Positions 26,438-39,000 of a stretch of 64,000 nucleotides of DNA are shown here, in pieces. The stretch spans positions 1,601,641 through 1,665,640 of the forward strand of contig NW_019091405.1 of assembly GCF_001949145.1 (NCBI RefSeq). The letters run 5' to 3'. A program made the position numbers and the translations under genes. The stretch is from Acanthaster planci. Its lineage: Eukaryota; Echinodermata; Asteroidea; Valvatida; Acanthasteridae. Below the pieces are notes generated by a model, which did no database searches, had not been told where the DNA came from, and saw only the letters and a list, made by a program, of their open reading frames with translations. Every line of letters starts with the position of its first letter. Within the stretch, counting starts at the first letter, position 1.

Positions 26438-29400
26438 ATGTTGCTTAGTCAAGCGAGAACAGGCCACCGCATTCTGTCTGCAGTCTGTCGTTCTTTGTCC
26501 ACGTCTTCTTCAAGAAACATGCCAATCAAGGTAAAGACTGATTATTTTATTCCCTGTTGTTTCTTTTGATTGTGTCAAGTTTGGGAGATTAGAGGAAGGG
26601 GGAGGGGTTGGATCTACAACTTTAAATATCAATATGTTAAAAGAGGCCTTGAAACCGGCATTGACCTGTTGCGTCGACAAGGGAGGAACATAATGAACTC
26701 TAGTGCAGACATGTTCAGTGTTGGACGAAAGTCATAATCTTCTACCGTTTCAGTCATGTCAGTTGAGTTGAAAGATGAAAAGAGTTCCATAATATAGAGA
26801 CAACACATAATAATATTAGGCATAATAAAAATACGCCCCCTACTTTCCTATTATAGTGCCATGGTATGGTGGTATCTTTTATATCAGTCAGCAAAAAATG
26901 ATAACATGTCCTCTACGCTCAAGAGTCAAATTTAGGAGGGCAAAATATCAAAACGGTTAAAAAAATACTAACAATTTGGAAAGAGTCCCCAAAATAGGGA
27001 CAATACTATCAGTAATTTTCCCTTAAATATCATAACAGCCATCAGAAAGTGATAACATGTCTTAAAATTAAAAAGTGAAATTTAGCTAAGAAACTTTCGG
27101 AGCATTTACTTAGAAATCTATTAAGTTTTTTCAGACAAGTCTCATAGATTTGTGCACAGGCATCAAGTGTTGTCTGTGTGTGGAACTCTAAGAATTTTCG
27201 AGACCAGTCTCAGGGTCTGTGCAGAGGGCGTCAAGTGGCGTCTGTATTATAGAATTCTCTCAGAATTCTTAATTGCAGCAATCAGCAACATGATTTAGGC
27301 CTAGGCCATACCATTGATTCAGCCATTCTTTGTTTTATTTAAGCTTATAAGACTTGAAGGTTTTCATGGTGAAAGAAACTAGATTTATAGTAAAGATTGT
27401 GGTAACACCATGTATTTATTTCTTCTTTGAGTATGTGTGGTTCTGAGAAGAACCGGGGAATAATTCGACGTTTCGAACAGTGTACTCTGTCCGTCTTCAG
27501 GAGACTCAGGGGTCTCCTGAAGACGGACAGAGTACACTGTTTGAAATGTCGAGTTATTCCCCGGTTCTTCTCAGAACCACACATACTCAAAGAAGAGATA
27601 AATACATGGTGTTATTTAAGCTTGTAACACATTTTGTGTATATGCTTTTTCCCTTTTACCTTAGTGGAAAGCATAGGTACTTGTATGAATTCCAAGTGAT
27701 CGAAGAAAGTATGCAGGGTTATGTATAGTAAGATCCATTTATGCATTTTTCATTGTTATAATTCAGGTTGGAGAGAAGATTCCCAGCGTGGAGCTGATGG
27801 AGGGTACCCCTGGGAACAAGGTCAACATGGCGGATCTGCTGGCCAACAAGAAGGCTGTTGTGTTCGCTGTACCTGGAGCGTTCACTCCTGGATGCTCTAA
27901 GGTATTTCCAATGTTGCAAAATTTGGCATTCTTTAAATTTCAAATGGTGAAAATGTGCGATACAAAGACACAAAATGACATGTACATACCCATGCAGTAG
28001 TTGTCGGAATTACACAAGATTGAAACATAGACAGAAGCATAAACAGCAATGCAGGTCCAAATATTTTTTCATTCCAAGTGGCACAAAAACTAACCCCATC
28101 ACATTTCAATGTTGATTTGGAATGCTTGGTTTCATTCCATGAGTAATGGAAAAATGTCCATTATTTTTTGTGTGGCTGTATATTAGAGAACGACCCAAGC
28201 ATTATGCTTGGCATCCTTGTATCTACAAAAATTGTACCACTGAGCATGAACCTACCGAGGTATCCAGTAGTCAAGAAGGGGCTGTTTGATTTGAGGAGAC
28301 AATGTTTCTGAGATGGAATTTGGAAAGCGGTCTTGTCTCTTATTGCACTTAGTTTACTGCTTTTTCATATTGTCCTTTATTTTCCATAGCATTTTAGAAC
28401 ATAGTATGGAGTGTTGATGGACACCGTCAGTGTCCACTCTTCCTATTTAACTCTGAAACTGCCGAATGAGTGAGTTTGGCATTCAGACAGCACACACTTG
28501 AAACCAAGCATGCCATTCATGTAGGTCATTTGAGAACATCAGTATGTGTATACAAGGTTGGTCCTGTGACCACAGCTGTATGGCGGCTCACACGCACTTC
28601 AAACCAGTGTAAGGCTGTATGTACGTTCTTTAAATGACTTTGGCCTTTTTAAATACTGAAGTGGCTTGTTCTTTTAGAGTGACCCAGCAGCAAGGCAGAC
28701 GGGGGCAGAGAAGGAGACATCTTTTGTTCTGCCTGGCAGACCCCCTTAGAGTCTGCAGATGTCACACTTGTGTGATAGATGTTTTTGGATATATAGCAAG
28801 ACCCTGGCAAAATGATATTGGAGAGGATGCACACCTCATGACCTGTTGCTTTTGTTTTGGGCAGACCCATCTTCCAGGCTATGTGGAAGACTTTGACACA
28901 ATCAAGGCCAAAGGCGTGGACCTGGTGGTGTGCGTGTCCGTCAACGATCCGTTTGTCATGTCGGCTTGGGGAGAGGCCCATGGAACTGAGGGAAAGGTGA
29001 GTTGATGAGGCACACACACAGGTTCAATTTTCTCTTAAAGAGGTAATGGTGCAGCTTTTGTTCTAGCAAATATTTGATTTCAGTGTTGATGTCTTAGGAG
29101 AAGCCACCTTGTCTTGGTTTTCGTCACTTGTTTCTTTGGGTCTTATATGAACTACGTGCTTACACTAAAATGTGCAGCTCTGGTAAAATAGTGCAAAATC
29201 TCACCGAAGGCTCTGAGAGACAATCTAAAATAACATCTTTTGAATCCATGAAAACAATGCAGGCTCTTTTTACCCAGTGACAGTGAATGAAAATCAAGGT
29301 TCATGTTATGTGGGAATTTGTTCCCACACAGCAATGGTTGTATGAGCTTGTAGAACTTGTGTGCAGAGCTATCAAGGTCATTGTTGATGGGGAAAAATAT

Positions 29401-30919
29401 CATTTTTGATTCTCCAAAATCCATTTTTACCTTAGGATCTATTCTAGTTATTTCAGTTAAAGCAGCTTTGAAGTTGAATTTTAGCCTTAACCCCTAGTTG
29501 CCGGGTAACCCTGTTTTAAGCACCAGGGGTTTATACGCAGAGCTGGGCTGCCCGAAATCGGGCAAAGGAACTAGTCTGTGTAACAAAAGACTGTACTTGG
29601 AACAAAAGACCTGCTGCTGGGAATTGCCATCATTTTTCGGCTTGCATTTTTTGAAAGGAATCCATCACTATTTTTAAACAGTATACCACTGTTTTGGGCA
29701 TAGCGCGCCCGTGGATTAGCACTGCTGACAAAAGTGCTCCAGGGCCCCATTGATGAGTGACACAGCACCGCTGCATGCTACTCCAGCCGCGTTTGAAAAG
29801 ACGCCACTCACATTCACTTGGAACAAAGCAAATTATGCAACACGTCTCAATTCTGGGCTCTCTTTACATGACGGCAGGCCTGGCTGAAATACTCAGGAGT
29901 CAATGAAGGTTGCCTGTCAGCTTAGAATAGCCACCAAACAGTCATTTGTGTGGGTGTAAATGTCCATTAAATGAAATGATGAATTGTTGAAGAATTTTGA
30001 AAACTGAAATCTTGAAAATGGCCCGTATGCGTGCACAGCATTTTTAAAAGCACCCAGCAGCAAGTGGTTAATTTGAAAATATGAAAAGAGTGTGTACAGT
30101 TTATTTTCAAATCAAGGTTGTCACTTTGAAATTGTATGCAGCTTTTGGAATTAGCTTGGGTTTTCAAAGTTGGACTTTAATGCTTCAGTAATGGCAAGTG
30201 ACTTGTTTTGTTTTCTTTAGATCCGTATGTTGGCGGATACCCTGGGTGAATTTACAAAGGTGAGTAAATACACATGTACAAGATTGTTGGTTTGAAAGAA
30301 AGAAGAAAGCCTGTTATGGAGAGGTCTAAAAATGCTTGAATGGGATTCTTGATTTTCATTATAGGCTCATTTCAGTAAATTGGTTTCCCCTTTGATGGTT
30401 AGGAATTTCAACACACTGCCTTCTTCACTTGATCTTATTCCTTCTCAGGCTGTAGACATGGAACTTGATGCAAAAGCATTTCTTGGGAACATACGCTCAA
30501 AACGGTATGTACAAGAATGGAACTGTTTGCTGATACTGTGAATTTTCAGACTTGATGCGAAACATTGCAAGGCTGTAAATCTCCCTTCTCATTTTGAACA
30601 TGATCTTGTGTGAAATACTGCAACTTAACTTTATGGTGAAGCAAGACTTGAGCAAAAATCTCATCTGTCTAGTTGGACTCTAAGTAATGTTTTCCCTCAA
30701 ACAGAAAGTCTCAGAGAAGTTAGAATCTTTCAGATTTCAGTCTGCAAGGCAAGTCTTTGTTCTTTGTATACAAGTAGTTGACATCCTCCATTCTTTTCTT
30801 CTTTACTACTCAGCTATGCCCTGGTCGTTGAGAATGGCGTTGTCAGTCAAGTGCAGCTTGAACCGGATGGAACCGGTTTGACCTGTTCACTCTCCAATAG
30901 CCTGCTGTCCTCCCTGTAG
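26438..30919 (+). CDS. PRDX5: Peroxiredoxin-5 (atypical 2-Cys peroxiredoxin)
   Basis: Six exons join in frame: 26438-26530, 27767-27901, 28865-28996, 30221-30259, 30449-30504 and 30814-30919, giving 186 residues. PRDX5 reduces hydrogen peroxide, alkyl hydroperoxides and peroxynitrite using thioredoxin. The peroxidatic cysteine is Cys74 in the signature PGAFTPGCSKTHLPG, which spans the exon 2/3 junction. The resolving cysteine is Cys176 in GTGLTCSL near the end, as in human PRDX5. Residues 1-27 are rich in Ser/Arg with no acids (RTGHRILSAVCRSLSTSSSR) and look like a mitochondrial presequence. A second in-frame methionine (MPIKVGEKIP) sits exactly where the short cytosolic/peroxisomal form of the mammalian protein starts. 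The C-terminus is SSL, near the SQL-type peroxisomal signal of the human protein. The gene is divergent from EXOSC5 and convergent with FANCM. Confidence 0.97.
27132..27246 (+). repeat. Two adjacent fragments of a dispersed repeat with gtctca...gtgcagag/gtgcacagg
   Basis: Two roughly 45-bp copies (agtctcatagatttgtgcac... and agtctcagggtctgtgcaga...), each followed by a gtcaagtg(t/g)tgtctgt-like segment. Related fragments occur at 23614-23656 and 63603-63695. They define a diverged interspersed family that I cannot name. Confidence 0.55.
27403..27614. repeat. Near-perfect 212-bp palindrome (foldback/MITE-like) in PRDX5 intron 1
   Basis: Two 103-bp arms (27403-27505 and 27512-27614) are reverse complements with only a few mismatches, around a 6-bp loop (tcaggg). 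The arms begin TAACACCATG and end CATGGTGTTA. They contain cctgaagacggacagagtac next to gtttcgaacag. Such foldback elements are usually non-autonomous DNA transposons. Near identity of the arms implies a recent insertion or active arm homogenisation. Confidence 0.85.
29490..29810 (+). repeat. Dispersed repeat copy 1 (pair with 38385-38705)
   Basis: About 300 bp aligns by eye with 38385-38705 in the same orientation. Shared blocks are tatacgcagagc / tatatgcagagc, aacaaaagactg, gctgctggg, aaacagtataccac, gcggattacca-like and cagcaccgctgca. It lies in PRDX5 intron 3. There are no obvious terminal repeats and no coding potential. Confidence 0.7.
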
Positions 30920-33900
30920 GCTCTAACCCTGTCTAGGAAGAGTTTGCTGCTGATGCCAATTTCATGAGGCTATCTCTGACTGGTAGTGATGAAGACTCAT
31001 TGCTATCATCTTGGTGTGCTTCATGTTTTAGTTTAGAGTGTGACTATTACGCTCGTCGTCGTGCTGTGGGTTTTACTTATGTTGCCTTTCCACTTTGCAG
31101 AGAATACTGAAAACTGTTTCATAAATATTTTACCTATGAACAGTTTCCTAGTCCTTGAGAGTGTCCTTGAGAACATTCAATATGAATTGTAGTATGTGTG
31201 ATTAGCAGACCATTACGGCAAGCAAATATGATGATTTCAACTCCCTGAGCGTTAGGTCGACATGCACAAAAGTTACAGTATTCTGGAGGCTAAGCCATTA
31301 AATTTCATAAAAGTTTCCAGGACAATGCACCACATTGCATTCTGGTTGGCATTATGTGGTAATAAGATGGAAGCCTTCACTCACTGAAATGCACAATTAG
31401 CGCTTATGTTGGTTTTATTTGAAAAATGATAACTTAAACATCATAGAAGCATTCAAATTAGTAGCCCAGAACAGATTTTGAGCTGTAGAACTGTGGTGGG
31501 AAATGATCTAGAAAAGTTTTTTGAAACAATTAAAACTTTATTAAGTAACCAAAAAATAAAGCAGAAAAACCCTCAATGGTGCCTAATGCATACCGCTGAA
31601 TTTGTGTAATACAAAAAGAAAATTTCACTGTTATTTGTGTGGTGAAGGTTGTTTGAAATTGGCTCCAAGGTAAAGAAATGGGAGCATGCCGAAGCTAGAT
31701 TAAAGACTAAAGATATGTACTCAGACATAATGATTAAAAATCCAGTTGTGATTACACTTAATGTAAAGGCTAGTTCATATTGCAGGAGAATGTGAAAATG
31801 CAGTGAATGGACGTCGTGAAAGATTGGCCAAAATTTTCCTCGAGTCGAAACATGTTCAAGTTTTGCGCATTTGCATGCAGCGCGAATATTTGATTTGATG
31901 TCACAAGTTTATATTTGTGTTCGCTTGCGCGTGAAGTATGAACTGGTCCGCAGTCATATTTTTCTTAAAGACTAGCTGAGTTGGAAGACTAGTCTGTAGG
32001 TTTTTAAGGTTTGTTTGAACCTTCTGGTATTGTTTTGGGTGGTTTCATTTGTTTTATTATGTACTTCTGTTTAGAGTGACTGTTGCCAGAATATATGTTG
32101 ATATATCTACACGGAAATATTCAGTCAAAAAAGAAGTAACACTGCATATGATTGGATGTTTGGAAATTAAATATTTTTGTACCTTGTGTGTTGATTGGGG
32201 AGGGGGGGATTGCGGCTGCACTTTGGGGAGAATACTGAGCTCACTAAAATTGTGAGCTTTCCTTTTTTCATAGGCAATTCTAAAATTACATAATGACCAT
32301 TTTACTCATGCTACACATTTTAAATGAATCTTTTGCTTTGTTCAGTTTTTGTTTATAGGAACATTTGTATAATTTGCTTCTCTTATTATCTAAATCTAAA
32401 TTATTTTAATTGTGGAGAAATTCACAGGTTTTCAGTTTATCTTGTAAAAAAAAATTGAAATTTTCCAAATGTTGAAACTGGGCTGTAAGGCTGTAATTAA
32501 TCTGCGGCCTTGCAGGGTGCACTTCAGTCTGTTCAATGTACATGTAAAACATGAATATTGATAGATTTGACACTTTGAGCATGGTTTCTGTGCATACACT
32601 AAACCACTGGAAATGTTCAAATTTGTGCGTTTAAAAACTTAGAAAAGTTTTTAGAACAATAACATGAGTGCCTGCACGTGCCGTCATGCAAGGTATTAGA
32701 GATATACAGTATATCAAGCAGACTAAGTAAATATTTTCTCCTTTCTTACTTTGGTAGCTTTCAATGTGAATCCTTCAGCCTATGTTTTCCAACAAGAACC
32801 TTGTAGTGCCGAATTCAAGATCTTGTAGTTTACCAGACTGTATTCAACTAAACTATTCAGATGCATATTTGAACCTCCACTTGGTTTAATTATTATGAAG
32901 GGTGAGTTACTAAACAGTCATTGAGGACAGGATCAAGGTCATGTTTAATTTACTCTTAACCTGCTCCGAATTTTACAATCTATTAAAACTTGACCTCCAG
33001 TACTCTATGAAACGAATGGTGTCCAAGTTGACTGCTTCGTGTCGTATGAAAGATGAAGGATTGTATTTTGAATCAGTGCACAGGTGCATGGAATCAACAC
33101 CAGTTAACATTGGGGAAAAATTGCAGAAAGTTTAAAAAATTGTCCCGATTGAGCTGTAAACTCCAAAGCCCAAGGTACTGTCCCAATGTCTACGATTGCA
33201 GAAATAATTCAGGTGGTTTGGATTGAACACAGACTTGTGTTCCAGCCTCAATTGATCCCTTTCCACACACAATGTACTGAATGATTTCATGAACAATGCT
33301 AGTCAATGAAGAAACAATATAAGAATCTGAAAATCTCGATCCACAGGGTCAAAGTGTCAGAGATACGGTCCAACCATATCTCTGATTTTAACAATAACCA
33401 TTCAAGAGGGCCCGATAAAACAATTGAGATTCCCACGTTTGTGCATGGAAAAAATGCTGAGTGGTGAAAAACCATAGTTTTCATCTATCCATTGTCATAT
33501 GCACCAAAATGCAAATACTAAAAACATGTTTGTATGAAACTCGGCAATATTGTGAATTATTTTACCAAAAAAATCAAACATAACGCTATTAAGCTGGTAA
33601 GTTGTCGACTTCTCATGGGTTCCTTTCCATTTTCATTTTACATTTTGCCTTTCCAAATCTATATTTGAATATTTCTATGACACATTTCAAATTCCACATA
33701 ATGTTCCCACAAATTGTAGACTTCGGAGAAAAACTGAAACAAAAAGGGGCTCCCCCTTGACTGTGAATAACGGTGATCAGCCACCGTTCAGGCGCGCATG
33801 ACAAGCCTGGCTTCACGGAAGTTGATACAAGATAAATGGTATGCACACAACACTGAACAAAGCTGAAAATGAACAATGCCCACCATATGAAGGCAGGCTG

Positions 33901-34567
33901 CATTCCAGGCGGCTGTGACCATAAGGTCAGGGATGAATAAAGATGCGGTGGGGTTATAGAAAATTGGAAATCATTGCTCTGGAGACACAATTTTATTGAC
34001 AATGTGGGGAGTTATAGTGCATTTGGGGAGAAACGTAAACCTTGAGTAAAATGGAAATTTTGCATTGAAAATTTCACAAATTGAGTTTTCTCTCAGTAAC
34101 TACAAAATCGGAAAGACGTTTGCTACTAAGGGAAGGGATGAGGTTGGAGGGTGACTGAGCAAATTGATAAAAGATTGAAATATATCTGACAAAAATCCGA
34201 AGCATTGTGCTTGGTGGCAAAGAACTTTCATTACCCCTGGCAGTCTAGAAATCTTCAACTAGTCTTTGACCTCTTTTATGTTTCTTCACTCTAGACTCGA
34301 ACAAAAATCCAAGTATTTGAATACAAAAATACTTCAGCTGGAAAAGTGACATCGATGGTTTGATATGAAACTTTCTTCAAATTTGGTATCACAGGCTGAA
34401 ACTGACCAGCATTCAGAGTTGTGAAGCCAGGAGGGAATCACTTCTAAGAGTCCAACGCAAAAAATCTCTACAACCTTAAATTCAGGTCTCTTCTGGAAAA
34501 CTACCAAGAAACATCACGACCCCAACCCCCAAAACACCTCAAACAACATCTCAAATAAGACACTACA
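30920..34567. other. PRDX5 3' untranslated region and intergenic DNA between convergent genes
   Basis: Begins at the PRDX5 stop. A canonical AATAAA lies at 31555-31560, giving a possible 640-bp 3' untranslated region. The remainder is AT-rich with short frames and no recognised exon on either strand. Confidence 0.5.
31555..31560 (+). promoter_or_regulatory. Possible polyadenylation signal of PRDX5
   Basis: AATAAA preceded by an A run, 636 bp after the stop codon. It is a candidate only. Confidence 0.35.
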
Positions 34568-36058
34568 TTTATTTCAACACATCTGGTGTCTCGTCTTTTT
34601 TCTCTATTTTGTCAGTATTCAAAAATACAAGGCTCTATAATATCAATATATACACCTTATTTGTTTCTAAAGTTGTTACAAAGACAGTTTTAAATGCTGA
34701 AGTCACACACGTCGATGTTTTGATTATAATTAACTTGTGCTGGACACTCTTAGTAGGTGGGGGTATATCTTGTGACCCAAATAAAATATGGTTAAATTTA
34801 AAACAAAACAAGAGATCTGAAGCCATCCCTAGTTTTTATGCGGATCATGTAAAGAAGATCAGAGTGACTTAGCAGTCATAGACAATCACTTATGCTACTC
34901 CAGGCATGATTCAGAAAGGATGTTGGTATCAAACGCTTAGGATAAAATCACTGAGTATGTGTGACACTTTGTGCAATGCTACAACCATAAATTGATTCAA
35001 TCAAACAGAATATAACAGTTACAACAAGTTACCACTACATTTTGTCAATCTGGGCAGTACAAGTCTTTGATGCCAACAACTCAATTCTACTGCCTTCAGC
35101 AGGCCAAGGTTAATTGGGGTGAACATTCTTCCTTATATCAACTTTAACAGTCCTAAAATGTTCACAACCACCTCATAATTGTGCACTAAGTAGATGGGAT
35201 TACCAAAGCTCAAAATAAAACTTTTGCAATCCATGCTTTCTGACTATCACTGGTTGTTCCTCAACACAATTACAAAAGTACAAAAAAATTGGCACTTAGT
35301 TTGATTAGTAGCTTTTCTCACATAAGGCAGAATAAAAAGTTTGTGACCAATAACCTCTGGAAAACAATTTCATGAAAAAGTAGCAAAAATACAAAAAGTT
35401 CAATCAACTTTGAACATTTAGAAAATATTATCTCTTTAAGAGGAACATGATTAAAGATGTTTTATAGAAAGCGTGATATTGAAACTGCAGACGGTATCCA
35501 ATGCGTAACCTGATGCATGGTGATATTTGGTAACCGTACAACGATGATCAATACAATGTCACGGCAGGCTACATACTGTCATTCACTCGACCTGTGCACT
35601 ACAATTGCATAGTCTGATTAAAACAACTCAGGCACTGTATTTGTCTAGAACCTACATGCAATGTAGGCTGTGTAATACAGGCTCCATAATTTCATACATA
35701 ATTCTACTAAAATTCAAAAATGAAATAAGTTTTCATCTTTTTAAAGGTGGGACAAAGTGAAGGGGACAGAGATGGGCCGGGTACTACTGTCCTTGGGGTG
35801 CACATTTCTTGTAGGGATGCCCTCTTCATATTTAAATGGCAGTGTCAGGGATGATGAGTATATTAACTACATGAACACTTGGACTATCACAGTTTATACT
35901 ATAATTCCACTGAGTCGCAGGTTTCAATGTATTTCTGCATTGATGAGCATTTGCCAAAAGGAATATTTTTGCATTTGAGTTCCATTGTGTTGAATGGCAA
36001 GAAGTAGCATTTTTTTTCACAACTGACAGTCAGTTTTGATAGCTGTCTGGCGCCCGCA
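34568..36058 (-). other. Putative FANCM 3' untranslated region
   Basis: Minus-strand sequence after the FANCM stop at 36059-36061. The first minus-strand AATAAA that I noticed lies at 34573-34568. No coding exon was recognised. The end point is a guess from that hexamer. Confidence 0.35.
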
Positions 36059-39000
36059 TCACTTGCCAGTACATATGCTCATCATCTGCTCGTCAAACCG
36101 ATGCTGTAAGAAACAGCAAATCTCGGCCGATTTCTGCAAGGAGATGTTGGTCTTCTGCCTAACTTGCTCCGGTGAACTACCAAAGGGGAGAAAAAAAACA
36201 GCAACCACGAATGTAAGGCACAAAAATCAGGTGTCCTACAGCTGAACTTTAACCCCCTTCATGCCGGTTGACATGTAATGCACAAAAATTTTCAGTACCC
36301 AAAACAGGGGAGTGATGTCAAGATGTCACGGCAAATTCTGTGCCCCGGGTGATATTTGCGCTCATTTCTGTGCTTGAGTGATGCTTATTGAGTTTGTCAA
36401 AACACAAAGATTTGAACAAGTCTGCATAAGGTGAACATGTGTGATGCCCTCCGGTGGCCATGGGCCACATCCGAGCATTGTAGCAAACATCAATTATGTT
36501 GTCTTGGAGTTTGAAAAAAGCGACAATGCAGTTATAAAATTTCACAATTTCTTGAGCAAATGACCACAAAGAAAAGGGCCAGCATTTGTAAAGTCCAATT
36601 CTGTGAAGGACTCTGGTTGTAATATTTTGCCAACTTAAAAAGTTGGTATTTGGGCCCCAAATAATACCATGCACGGAAAAAAGTCTGGGGAAACATACAG
36701 ACCGCAACTGATCAAAAACGAAAGCAAAAAATACCACCCCTGTACGCAATAATGGATCTGCCCTTGGCAGTGTGATGGGGTAAGTGTGCTGAAGGCTCAC
36801 CTGTGAATGAGTTCCTGGATGCAGGGAAATGCTTTCATCAGGGACAGGGCGGTAGCGTAGCTGACTCGAGGCAGTGATTGATACAATTTGAAGACCTGAG
36901 GACGAGAAGTATATCGCACAAACAAATGAAGTGAAAACATCATACACTGAAATGTCACTTGGCCCAATACAGAATCCTTGCTTCTTCAAACTGACAGGAA
37001 AATCAATAATATGGATAATCAACCCTCCTTTAGTTTTTCAGCACAAATATGCACAAGTGCCCAAGGTCACTCTCTTGCATGTTGGTGCAGTGCACAACAC
37101 GACACAGCTGTGCTTCTTTGAGGTGTTTACCAAGTGACCCAAAGAGTGACTTCAGCATAGGAGGGTTAAGACATTAATAATGCACAACATATCCAAGCAA
37201 AAGGTGCAAGGCGCTTTCCACTATTATTACCCCTGCTCATTGGGCCCATAAAGCATTCTAGATACAATCTCAGCTCCCTTGGGAGTATACAGCTCGATGC
37301 AGCCTTTTCTGTGCTATGTGATAAAATCAACCCAAGTAACCATCTTTGCCCTCAAAGGTACCTGATTACTCCTGGTTGGGGAGAAGCATGAGTAACAAAG
37401 TGCCTTGCCCAACTGCACATGCACCATGACCCTAGGCTGGATTCGAACCCACAATATGCAGCTTTACCCATCGACTAGGAATCCAATGCTCTTAACCACC
37501 ATGCCACAGCAATGCAGACTCATCTTCAAAATACAAATCATGCTTCCACAACTGTTCACATACAAATGGTGCATCAAGCAACCACAAGTTAAAAATTTCT
37601 TCAGCTGTCAGTGAAGGATACATGGCCGCCTGCTAGAAACCCACAGTCGAGATCCAAACGGTCAGTGGACATCACGTTTTGACACCAACCTGTTCCTGGG
37701 TGGTGTTCATTGAGGTGAGAGGGGCCAGACCCTCCCCTTTCCGCATCTCGATGTGAACCAAGTCAGCCAGAATCCTTGCAGTGTCCTCTGCGGAAGAACC
37801 AAGTACACTATGTTATCCACCCCGAGTTGAAGTGCACCCCCAAGCGGCAAAAGAAAGACAGATGGTTGTAAGTGTTTCAAGTGGGTTCTTGCACGCGTTC
37901 TGCGTGTGCGCAAAGACCATACATTCTAGAATAAATTTGCATGCTGCATGTCAAACGCGCCACTGATCTCCATTATAAACATGCGCCTCATGGTGAGTAA
38001 AAAAAAACCAAAACCACGAACTCTTTCATTCGGATAGCTTATTTGAGTTATGCTACCCCCCTAACCAGGACGGCATCTACTGGCTATTTACACAAGCAAG
38101 GTGCCCCCCCTTTGTGTCGTGTGTTTGTCTTGTGTTTGCGAAAAGCATTTTGATGTGTGAACACACCAAAAGAAAAATCAGTACAAGACTCCATCTAATC
38201 TAATTGAAAGTGACTCATTTTGAAAGGGGCTGTAGGGATAAACTTGGGAATCCACTTGGAAAAATTTGGCTTTAGTTAAGAGATATAAATGCATGGTTTT
38301 AAGTTTAACACTGAAAACTTAGTCTTCAAAAGTACAAATTGGTTGGAGAATACTCAACGTGAACAAGCTATCACAGTCATCTTATTAACCACTACCTGCT
38401 AGGCGGACTTTATATGCAGAGCCGAGGAGCCCAGAACTGGGACAAAAGAGTTGGGCCTTATAACAAAGACCGTGCTCAGCACAAAAGACTGAGCTGCTGG
38501 GCATTACCGACATTTTTTCGCTCTCAATAGTGGAGATAATCCAGTCTTGTTTTGAAACAGTATACCACGGTTTGAGGCATTTAGAGCGAGCGGATTACCA
38601 CCGCGGAAAAAGCTCTCCACCACCCCAGCGATGAGCCTTACAGCACCGCTGCAAGCTAATCTGGCCCCTATTGAAAAGAGGTCAGCAGTTTCTAAAAAGA
38701 ACCAGAGGATCTTGAAGAGTTTATTCATTTCCTAAAGGGATAGGGAACACTTAAAGCTCTCTTTTATCACTGGCAAGTAACAAAAATGTTCTGTTGGTGC
38801 TCAGTCTGATAAATGTTAAGGATATGAATAGAAATAAAAACCCTTACCCAGTGAATCCGAGTACAGCAACTTGATGTGAGTCTTACTCAGAGCGGCTAAT
38901 GTACTGTCAAAGTACTTGGTTCGAATCCTAACAAGGGCGGTAAGAAACGTGCAGTTAACAAGTATCTGGTCCCTAGACATTAATTAAAAGAGTTTTTCTC

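Noticed and set aside
38918-38928. Perfect tRNA B-box GGTTCGAATCC on the plus strand
   Set aside because: It overlaps the 5' end of FANCM exon 21 in antisense, where the encoded I-R-T-K residues match the protein family. No A box precedes it, so coincidence is the better explanation.
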